Shown: positions 57,426 to 64,000 of the stretch, in pieces
How the letters are laid out: each line of letters opens with the position of its first letter
How positions within the stretch are numbered: the first letter of the stretch is position 1
The notes under the pieces: model-generated
Databases searched by the model: none
Told to the model about the DNA's origin: nothing
The model's input: only the letters and a program-made list of their open reading frames with translations
Position numbers and translations under genes: made by a program
Assembly (NCBI GenBank): GCA_943787265.1
Contig: CALSLT010000009.1
Span: forward strand, 248,001 to 312,000
Direction: 5' to 3'
DNA length: 64,000 bases
From: an uncultured Planctomycetaceae bacterium
GTDB lineage: Bacteria > Planctomycetota > Planctomycetia > Planctomycetales > Planctomycetaceae

Positions 57426-57671
57426 ACGTCGCTTATGCGGGATTGAGAACGCACGAACACAGCGGAGTGGCCAGTCGGTAGGAATCAGCAGGGAATTCCA
57501 GGGTTTGCGGTCGGTCGGTCCGGTTGCGTGAGAACCGGGGAATCCGTATCCTGCCCGGCCTTGCAGAAACTGTCCCGGACGTATTTACGCCGGTTTTTAA
57601 CAACCTCTCAGTGAACAACGAGAGAGGCGATCAATCATGAGTAAGCTCAGTTAGTAAAGAAAAAGGGGCGT

Positions 57672-57863
57672 TTGGTGGTCAAGTTGCGACTTCGAGACGG
57701 GGAGAAGATTCAGGACGCAGTGAAGCGATTTCGGAAGCTCGTAGAGCACGCTGGAATTAAGAAGGAAATGCGTCGTCGCGAATACTACGAAAAGCCGAGC
57801 GATACCGATCGCCGAGCTCGCCGACGTGCAGAACGTCGCGCACGCCTCAACAAAGCCACATAA
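57672..57863 (+). CDS. rpsU: Ribosomal protein bS21
   Basis: The 63-residue basic protein matches bS21: [38 protein letters not shown], then an Arg-rich tail. The start may be TTG 57672 or GTG 57675; AGGGG lies about four to seven bases upstream, favouring GTG. It binds the 30S subunit near the mRNA 3' end of 16S rRNA. A terminator follows 27 bases after the stop. Confidence 0.93.
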   Translation: MVVKLRLRDGEKIQDAVKRFRKLVEHAGIKKEMRRREYYEKPSDTDRRARRRAERRARLNKAT

Positions 57864-57889
57864 TTGGTCTGACAGAATAATTGCCAGCA

Positions 57890-57931
57890 GGCCACTTTCT
57901 GTGTCATACACAAGAAGTGGCCGCTTTTTTT
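57890..57931 (+). terminator. Intrinsic terminator of rpsU
   Basis: GGCCACTT (57890-57897) pairs with AAGTGGCC (57915-57922), then TTTTTTTT after GC. It sits 27 bases after the rpsU stop. Confidence 0.85.
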
Positions 57932-57994
57932 CGACGCGAGTGGCTGGCTTCCCTCGAACGTTGAATAAGAGAAGCTTGCTGGGCAGTACCATTG

Positions 57995-58028
57995 GCACCC
58001 TCATACATCGAGGGTGCTTTTTCTTTTT
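57995..58028 (+). promoter_or_regulatory. Terminator-type hairpin in the DAHP synthase leader
   Basis: GCACCCTC (57995-58002) pairs with GAGGGTGC (58010-58017), 8 perfect pairs with a 7-base loop, followed at once by TTTTTCTTTTT. It lies only nine bases before the DAHP synthase ATG, with GGTGA (58029-58033) as the ribosome site. It could act as an attenuator for the aromatic pathway. Confidence 0.6.
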
Positions 58029-58036
58029 GGTGAACC

Positions 58037-59095
58037 ATGCAGTCTTCCCAGGAACTACGAACGCAGAACCTCCGAATTCGCGGTACCGATCCGCTGATTT
58101 CACCAAAGGAACTGAAGGACGAATTTCCAATCTCCGAAGCCGCGGCTAAGACGGTCGTCGATCATCGTGAGATTCTCCAGAAAATCATCTCTGGCGAAGA
58201 CTCGCGTCCCGTCGCGATCGTCGGGCCATGCTCGATCCACAACACCGATCTCGGGCTGGAATACGCGCAAAAGCTGAAGACTCTGGCCGACGAAGTGCAG
58301 GATCAAATCTTCGTCATCATGCGTGTGTACTTCGAAAAACCACGCACAACGGTCGGCTGGAAGGGGCTCATCAACGACCCCCACATGAACGACACGTTCG
58401 ACATCAACACCGGGCTCCGACGAGCTCGCAAACTGCTGCTCGATATCAACGAACTCGGTCTTTCCTCTGCGACTGAGCTGTTGGAACCGGTGACGCCTCA
58501 ATACATCGCCGATCTGATCACGCTGGGAGCGATTGGTGCCCGCACTACGGAATCACCGACACACCGGCAAATGGCCAGCGGACTTTCGATGCCGGTCGGA
58601 TTCAAGAACGGAACGGACGGCAGCCTGCAAACGGCGATTGACGCTCTGCTCTCAGCAAGAGCCGAACACAGTTTCCTTGGTATCGACGAGGACGGGCGAA
58701 CCTGCATCGTCAACACCAAGGGAAACCCTTTCGGGCATCTCATGCTGCGAGGCGGTCGGTCAGGCCCGAACTTCGATGCTGAGTCAATCAACTCCGCGGC
58801 CGAGCGATTGGAATCAGCCGGCCTGGCTCCGAAAATGATCGTCGACTGCAGCCATGCCAATTCCGGCAAGGATTACAAGAAGCAGCACATCGCCTGGAAC
58901 GACGTCATCGGCCAGAAAGCCGCTGGCCAGAGTTCAATCATGGGCCTGATGCTGGAAAGCAATCTCAAAGCCGGCAATCAGAAGCTGACCGACCCGGCAA
59001 ACATCGAGCACGGCGTATCGATCACTGATGGGTGCATCGATTTCGAAGAAACCGAGCAGCTCCTCCGCACTGCCGCCGCCACGCTGGCCGGGTAA
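58037..59095 (+). CDS. aroG: 3-deoxy-7-phosphoheptulonate (DAHP) synthase, AroG type
   Basis: The 352-residue protein matches type I DAHP synthases: RPVAIVGPCSIHN, VIMRVYFEKPRTTVGWKGLINDP, LSSATELLEPVTPQYI, ARTTESPTHRQMASGLSMPVGFKNGTDG and LMLRGGRSGPNF, then PKMIVDCSHANSGKDYKKQ. These contain the catalytic KPRT(T) and GPCS loops and the metal-binding His/Glu/Asp sites. It condenses phosphoenolpyruvate with erythrose 4-phosphate to start aromatic amino acid synthesis. The terminator-like hairpin in its leader suggests attenuation. The allosteric class cannot be told. Confidence 0.96.
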   Translation: MQSSQELRTQNLRIRGTDPLISPKELKDEFPISEAAAKTVVDHREILQKIISGEDSRPVAIVGPCSIHNTDLGLEYAQKLKTLADEVQDQIFVIMRVYFEKPRTTVGWKGLINDPHMNDTFDINTGLRRARKLLLDINELGLSSATELLEPVTPQYIADLITLGAIGARTTESPTHRQMASGLSMPVGFKNGTDGSLQTAIDALLSARAEHSFLGIDEDGRTCIVNTKGNPFGHLMLRGGRSGPNFDAESINSAAERLESAGLAPKMIVDCSHANSGKDYKKQHIAWNDVIGQKAAGQSSIMGLMLESNLKAGNQKLTDPANIEHGVSITDGCIDFEETEQLLRTAAATLAG

Positions 59096-59131
59096 GTCGT
59101 CATCTGTTCTGCCGAGCAACGCCGCAAAGAA

Positions 59132-59207
59132 GTCGTGTAGCCGGATTCGCAAGAATTCGGGCGAGCTAATGTTCGATTCCCCGAAGTCTTGCGACTTCGG
59201 CTACGAC
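59132..59207. repeat. Paired-hairpin element with GCAA loops (REPIN-like)
   Basis: Outer arms GTCGTGTAG (59132-59140) and CTACGAC (59201-59207) enclose two hairpins. The first is CCGGATTC/GAATTCGG around GCAA (59141-59160). The second is CCGAAGTC/GACTTCGG around TTGC (59181-59200), which reads as GCAA on the minus strand. The mirror arrangement with a GNRA loop on each half is characteristic of REPINs. Confidence 0.7.
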
Positions 59208-59543
59208 AAAGCGCCCCCCCGGCGTGTCAAACTTTGCCGGTTATGACGATTGTGAGCGGCGTAACGGTCCCGAAATCTGCATCGACAGAATCGGTTGATC
59301 TGCTTGCTGTCGATTTTGAGTTTCGATTGTGACGAAGACTCCAGACGTGTCGTTTAGTCGGCGGACGTTCTGTCTGTGGAAAGTCCATCTCGCGGCAATA
59401 CATCAGCAGCTTTCCGTTGAAAGAGTCGGGGCTGCTGACAACCCGAAGTTCACCGTTTTCGACGTGACGAATTCGATGAACGGTTTTTGCATCACAACGG
59501 CGGGCTGAGCGGATTGCCAGCTTTCAAGGATACGGTGATTTCT
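59208..59543. other. Intergenic region, no gene recognised
   Basis: It should carry the promoter of the TPR lipoprotein. No clear frame, terminator or repeat beyond the element at 59132-59207. Confidence 0.4.
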
Positions 59544-61240
59544 ATGAAGTCGACTGCAGCCTCCCTGACACTTGCACTGCTGGGAACCGTCGCCGTATCA
59601 GGTTGCCACCAGACGGAACAGCGTGCCGCGTCTATCGCCAACAGTCTGCCACTTCCAAGTCAGCAGATTGAAGACTACGAAACTCGTCTCAGTATCGCTC
59701 GACAGAACGAAAAAAAAGGCAAGACGAAAGTCGCGAAGAAAGCCTACGAGAAGCTCGTCAAAGATAACCCGACAAACCCGTTGGTCTATCACCGCATCGG
59801 AATCATCGCCGCGGGCAACGAAGATTTTGACACGGCAAACGGTAATTTCCGGCGAGCCTTTCGAGCTGTCGTCGGACGACCCGCAACTGCTGGCCGACTG
59901 GGGCTACTCCCTCTTTCTGCAGGGCGAGTATCTCGAAGCCGAAGAGCTGACTCGCCAGGAGCATCAGAGCTGGCTCCGTCACGACACGCGCATCGCCAAC
60001 AACCTGGCGATGATCTACCAGAACTCACCTCTTAGCCCGACGGTCGGACCGCAGTCCGTACCGCTCATGCCGGACGATCAGCAGGGAATTGTTGTTGCGG
60101 AAGCACTCGACCCATCTTTTCCCGGATCAGAAGCTGAGTGGCTGCGTGCTCGCTACGAAGAGGAAAGCATCCACCCGTTTGAAGATGTGGCACTGCCGGA
60201 ACCGGCTTCTGGAGCTGAAGTAATCGCTCAGGCGTTGCCCGACGAAGCTGCGGCGGAGTCAGTCTCGAATCCGAAGAGCCAGTACTACGGTCGCGACGGC
60301 ACTTGAGACTGCTGAAGGTGACGCCAGCGAAGTTGCAGCCGTTGAGTCACCGGCCGAACTCCCGATTCTCAGCGAGCCGTTTGCGATCGGGGCAGCAGAA
60401 GCAGCCCCGGCGAAAGTCGCTTCGCTCGACGAAACGAGCATTGCTCCCGAGCATGTCCGAAAACTTCTGACACGCGCCCGGTTGGAACTTGCCGCCGGAG
60501 ACGTCGAGATGTCTCACGCCTTCGCCGAAGCCGCTGCCGAGACGACGATCCCACTCAACGTATTCCAGGAAATGCCGGAAAAACTGCTCGACGAAATCGA
60601 GTTTGTGACAGGGCATAACAGCGTGATGTCGCTTGAGAATCCGGGGCTGAAGACGGTCGAGTTCTCTCAAGTCGTTCCACCGGCGCCGGCAGCATTTGAA
60701 GAAGGTAGCGCGAGTAACGTCTCTGTCACATCGATCTGGGATGAAGCGGCCGCCAACGATCCACAAGGCTTTCGAGCGATCGGACGCAAGTCGTTGAGCA
60801 TTACTCCGAAGCTGGTCGACAGCGACGGCGAAAGACGGTTACTGCCAGAACGCCGAGCCTACAGGAAACTCAGCCAGGCTCCCGTTGTTCAGCATACGGT
60901 TGGCTACAGCCGAGACTGGACGCCGCTGTCGTACTCGTGGGAGGCTCCACAACTGAAGTACAACCCGTTGTACTTCGAAGACCCTCAGCTTGAACGCTAC
61001 GGCAACGAAGTCTGCATCCTGCAGCCGTTCCTGTCAGGAGCTCGATTCTACGCGACTATCCCCACGCTTCCGTACCAGATGATGAGCGAGGGCAACAGCG
61101 TTTGCCACGAAGTGTACGATTTCGGTTACGGCCGACCAGGTGACTGCGTGCCGTACTCTCTGGAAGTACCAGAGTTCAGTTGGACCGGCGCCTTGGCCAG
61201 CGGTGGCTGGGCCTTTGCTCTCGTTGTGATCCTGCCGTAA
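59544..61240 (+). CDS. TPR-containing lipoprotein, two apparent +1 frameshifts
   Basis: ATG 59544 starts a lipoprotein signal, AASLTLALLGTVAVSGC. TPR-type repeats follow: IARQNEKKGKTKVAKKAYEKL and FDTANGNFRRAFELSSDDPQLLADWGYS. The first frame is lost near 59860; removing the C after GAGCCTTT joins RRAF to ELSSDDPQ. A second break near 60285 joins NPKSQY to TVATALETAEGDASEV and then to the frame ending at 61240. The last third has Pro/Tyr-rich sequence, DWTPLSYSWEAPQLKYNPLYF and FARFYATIPTLPYQM-like turns, and may contact other envelope parts. Role unknown. The gene is complete only after both corrections. Confidence 0.8.
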
Positions 61241-61603
61241 TCCAGCCTTGGGCAATTGGCTTATCCTTGGCACATGCGCAGTTCTTTGCTGAACGGCAAG
61301 GGTTGCCACTTCGACGTGCGTCGTCGTAGTGAATCGGGACGCTTTCGGTGCCCGATTTGTCGAGCAGGAAATCCGGCGGTGGATATCGCGTTTCCGGTCG
61401 ACTGAAACGCGATATTGACTGCGTTTTTCCAGCCACCGTACGATTCGGCCGCGAAGCATTACGTCGTCAGGATGGCGACTTCGATTCGCGATGAATATGA
61501 CGATATTTGTCAGGAAGCGTCCTTGTCGCAAGGGTGTGCTGACACTTCATCGCCGTGGTCGATTCGTGTCTGAACTCGTACGAAGGGATTCGACAGAGTC
61601 AGC
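61241..61603. other. Structured intergenic region
   Basis: It contains a perfect 12-pair inverted repeat: ATATCGCGTTTC (61383-61394) and GAAACGCGATAT (61404-61415) around a 9-base loop. A TCGGG/CCCGA stem lies upstream near 61337-61358. There is no coding frame with a ribosome site. It may be a palindromic repeat or a structured RNA. Confidence 0.5.
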
Positions 61604-62935
61604 GTGAAACAGAAAGTCCTCTGGGTCCTGCTACTGGCGCTAGGGCTCCGTATCGGAGCTGCGCTCTCGGTGCACACTTATCTGGAGTCCGCTGGCAAGG
61701 AGTTTCTGATCGAAGGCGACGCTGCTGGCTATTGGGAACTTGGTCAGAAGCTCGCGGCCGGTGACGACTACTTCCTCTACGAGCCGCGTCGTCAGGCGAT
61801 GAGAATGCCAGGGTATCCGGTTTTTCTCGCCGCTTCGATTCAAATCGGTGGCGACCGTCTTCTGCCCGTTCGGTTGTTGCAGGCTTTTGTCGGCACTGCC
61901 GCCTGCTGGTTCGTGCATCTTCTGGGCACGTCGCTTGTTGATGAGCAGTCAGGGCTGATTGCTGCATTTCTGGCCGCTGTTTCGCCGACGTTTGTTGGAT
62001 TCACCCCGCTGGTTCTCAGCGAAACTCTTTTCGCGGCGACGTTACTGGTCAGTCTGATTCTGATGGCAAAGCTTGCGGTCGAGTGGCCACTGATCGAGCA
62101 GCCGATCGAGGACCGGGCCGAAGCCCAAGTGACATCGGGCTGTCGAATCTGGCTGGCGCTCGCAACCGGAATCGCTGTAGGGGTGGCCTGTTATGTAAGA
62201 CCGTCGTGGTTGCTGACAGCTCCGCTGTTTTGCGCAATCCATTTATTGATGACATGGATCAGCCGCAGGCACAACGCGACCGTTGCTACCAGAGCGGTGA
62301 TGCCTGCAAAGGTTCTGGAGTGCGGCTTTGTTGTTGTTGGCCTGGCCGTAACGCTGGCACCATGGACGATTCGCAACTCGAAGGTCATCGGCCATGCGAT
62401 CCCAACAACGCTGTGGGTTGGTCCGAGCCTTTACGACGGGCTTCATCCGGCAGCGACCGGCAGCAGTGACATGAAATTTTTCGAAGACGACAATCTGCTC
62501 GCGACAATGACCGAGTACGAAATGGACCACGAGTACCGTCGTCGTTCGTGGGAATTTGTGCGCGAGAATCCCGGCCGTGCGATCCAGCTTGGATTCGTCA
62601 AAGTTGGGAAGCTGTGGAAGCCGTGGCCAAACGCGGAGCAGTTTCGGCAATGGTGGCTGTGTTTGATCGTTGCCGCGTTCTTTCTCCCGACAGTTGGGTT
62701 TGCAGTGTTCGCGGCGGTGCGGCGCAAGTGTGATGTGCGATGCATTCTGCTGACAGCCGGCCCCGTGATTTACTTCACCGCGATCCACTCGGTTTTCGTA
62801 GGGTCGCTGAGGTACCGATTGCCGGCCGAGTATCCTCTGCTGATTCTATCCGCTGCGGGAGCGATCGCGGCTTATGATCGATTTCGTCCGCGAGGGGCGG
62901 ATTCCCTGGCAGCTTCGTCGGGAGGCATCTCCTGA
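61604..62935 (+). CDS. Integral membrane glycosyltransferase, GT39/ArnT-like
   Basis: GTG 61604 starts a 443-residue protein with about eleven membrane segments. The first loop has LIEGDAAGYWELGQKLAAGDDYF with the Asp of the GT-C family, then RRQAMRMPGYPVFLAASIQ (MPGYP is typical of ArnT/PMT-like enzymes). YVRPSWLLTAP and APWTIRNSKVIG are further GT39-like marks. It probably moves a sugar from a polyprenyl-phosphate donor to an envelope acceptor. Its stop overlaps the start of the AsmA-like gene by one base (TGATG), suggesting co-expression. Confidence 0.85.
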   Translation: MKQKVLWVLLLALGLRIGAALSVHTYLESAGKEFLIEGDAAGYWELGQKLAAGDDYFLYEPRRQAMRMPGYPVFLAASIQIGGDRLLPVRLLQAFVGTAACWFVHLLGTSLVDEQSGLIAAFLAAVSPTFVGFTPLVLSETLFAATLLVSLILMAKLAVEWPLIEQPIEDRAEAQVTSGCRIWLALATGIAVGVACYVRPSWLLTAPLFCAIHLLMTWISRRHNATVATRAVMPAKVLECGFVVVGLAVTLAPWTIRNSKVIGHAIPTTLWVGPSLYDGLHPAATGSSDMKFFEDDNLLATMTEYEMDHEYRRRSWEFVRENPGRAIQLGFVKVGKLWKPWPNAEQFRQWWLCLIVAAFFLPTVGFAVFAAVRRKCDVRCILLTAGPVIYFTAIHSVFVGSLRYRLPAEYPLLILSAAGAIAAYDRFRPRGADSLAASSGGIS

Positions 62936-64000
62936 TGAAGACTCTTCGTCGAACCATTATGTGGCTGCTGGCCATCCTTGTTGTCGCTATTGGGATCTCG
63001 GGATGGGCCGCGCACTATTACTGGAAGAATGCCGACCGACTACTGCATGAAAAAGTGGCCGAGCTATTCAATGATTGGCATCCGGAGCTGCGGTTTCAGC
63101 TTGGAGATTGCCGACTGGATTGGTCCGGTCAGATTCATGTCGAACAGTTTTCACTGACGCTGCCGCAGGCCGAACGACCGTTGATCGATCTACCAGACAC
63201 GATCGTGCATCTTGATCGTGAAGCGCTGCTGAATCGCCAGGAAGTCGTTGTCCAGAATTTGCGTTTGCTTCAGCCACAGATTGAAGCGACACGGCTCCCG
63301 GACGGGACGTGGGATTTTCACGACTTGCCTGCATTACCAAAGAGCGACAAACGCCAAAGTCTTCCGACCGTTGAACTGCAGAATGCACAGCTCATTCTGC
63401 GCATCATGAAGGAAGACGGAGGCCCAACAGCCACCGTGAACGTCGACAACGCCAACCTTAAGTTGACACCGAATGGCAAACGCAGCCTTCTGATCGAAGG
63501 TGACGCTCAGGTTACCAACGTTGGTCAGTTGAAACTTGATGGGCGAATTAATGTCGACACAAAAACGGGATCGCTGAATGGTCAGTTGACGGAAATCGGG
63601 TTTGACAACAATTTGCTCGCATACGCAACCAGCTTCGAACCATCTGTGGCAGAAAAGATTGCGATGGTCAAACGGCGGTTGTTGGACGAAATGTTGAAAC
63701 CACCGAATCCGCAGGCGAAGTCACCATTCTCAATTGCTGGCCTGGCGAATTCACCTGCGACAGACATTGCAGAGTTTCGCCTGGCGCCTTTAAGTAACTC
63801 AAATGCGGAATTCCGACCGGCGCCATTCAATAATTCAAATACAGAGTTCCGACAGGCACCTTTCAGCAACTCAAATTTAGAGATTCGACAGGCGTCCGGA
63901 AGTCGCACACGAGCAGCTCGCGGACACAGTATTCCGGCGCAAATGATCGGAGAACGCAACTCGATTCTCGGGCTGCTGGCCAATCTCGACATCGCCTTCA
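62935..64000 (+). CDS. AsmA-like envelope protein, 3' end cut by window
   Basis: ATG 62935 shares its A with the stop of the GT39-like gene. The frame is open through 64000, 355 residues so far. One N-terminal membrane anchor (RRTIMWLLAILVVAIGISGWAA) is followed by beta-rich sequence with AsmA-like features: LRFQLGDCRLDWSGQIHVEQFSLTLP, LLNRQEVVVQNLRLLQPQIEA and LPTVELQNAQLILRI. Such proteins span the periplasm and may carry lipids. A tandem 12-residue repeat is near residues 279-314. The family call rests on architecture. Confidence 0.75.
   Translation, partial: MKTLRRTIMWLLAILVVAIGISGWAAHYYWKNADRLLHEKVAELFNDWHPELRFQLGDCRLDWSGQIHVEQFSLTLPQAERPLIDLPDTIVHLDREALLNRQEVVVQNLRLLQPQIEATRLPDGTWDFHDLPALPKSDKRQSLPTVELQNAQLILRIMKEDGGPTATVNVDNANLKLTPNGKRSLLIEGDAQVTNVGQLKLDGRINVDTKTGSLNGQLTEIGFDNNLLAYATSFEPSVAEKIAMVKRRLLDEMLKPPNPQAKSPFSIAGLANSPATDIAEFRLAPLSNSNAEFRPAPFNNSNTEFRQAPFSNSNLEIRQASGSRTRAARGHSIPAQMIGERNSILGLLANLDIAF
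63769..63900 (+). repeat. 36-bp tandem repeat inside the AsmA-like gene
   Basis: Three in-frame 36-base units start at 63769, 63805 and 63841, with a partial fourth from 63877. They encode AEFRLAPLSNSN, AEFRPAPFNNSN and TEFRQAPFSNSN, then LEIRQAS. Units differ by several substitutions, so the array is not a recent exact duplication. Confidence 0.8.

Overview
The window comes from a member of the Planctomycetes, probably order Planctomycetales. The evidence is a set of families concentrated in that phylum: a PSCyt1/DUF1549/DUF1553 protein, a DUF1559 prepilin-like protein with FTLIELL and a C-terminal H-x9-DG motif, a DUF1598 protein, an LEPR-XLL-type N-terminus (LECRLLL) on a giant secreted protein, a PVC-type cytochrome c/beta-propeller pair, sulfatases, and many secreted PQQ-like propellers and lipoproteins. 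No tRNA, rRNA or CRISPR array was seen.

Layout. 0-1.2 kb: two small membrane/coiled-coil proteins. 1.6-5.3 kb: a DUF1549/DUF1553 protein overlapping a SIS-domain sugar isomerase. 5.9-6.9 kb: an IS110-family transposase. 7-9.3 kb: a YHS/TRASH-like secreted protein, a cyclophilin and a nitroreductase. 9.4-13.8 kb: a BlaI/M56 signalling pair with two operator palindromes upstream. 13.9-23 kb: a secreted degradation/oxidation cluster (SASA esterase, pentaheme cytochrome, propeller, sulfatase, thioredoxin-like protein, PmoA-like protein). 24.3-27.8 kb: a reprolysin-like metalloprotease with an RTX tail, shattered by frameshifts. 27.9-30 kb: a COG3014/LpoB lipoprotein pair. 30.3-33.7 kb: a membrane/TPR protein translationally coupled to a heptaheme cytochrome. 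34-36.8 kb: DUF1559 protein and a peptidase-MA-like protease. 37.3-39.9 kb: ribosomal protein S18, a TPR protein with two RNA-polymerase alpha-CTD modules, and superoxide dismutase. 40-51 kb: propellers, lipoproteins, a YggS-like PLP protein, a class III aminotransferase, an ABC ATPase and a second metalloprotease. 51-57 kb: Tat-type phosphoesterase, a polytopic membrane protein, a DUF1598 protein. 57.6-64 kb: ribosomal protein S21, DAHP synthase behind an intrinsic hairpin, a TPR lipoprotein, a GT39-like membrane enzyme and an AsmA-like protein cut by the window end.

Two observations matter most. First, the thioredoxin-like gene at 20.8-21.9 kb has one in-frame TGA followed at once by a bacterial-type SECIS hairpin (stem with a bulged A, loop GGUCU), so it reads as an undescribed selenoprotein with a Cys-x7-Sec pair. 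Second, at least five genes are broken only by net +1 shifts, each repaired by removing one base. This pattern looks like uncorrected insertion errors in the assembly rather than true gene decay, and it should be borne in mind when reading every broken gene here. It does not explain the TGA, which lies in an otherwise continuous frame.
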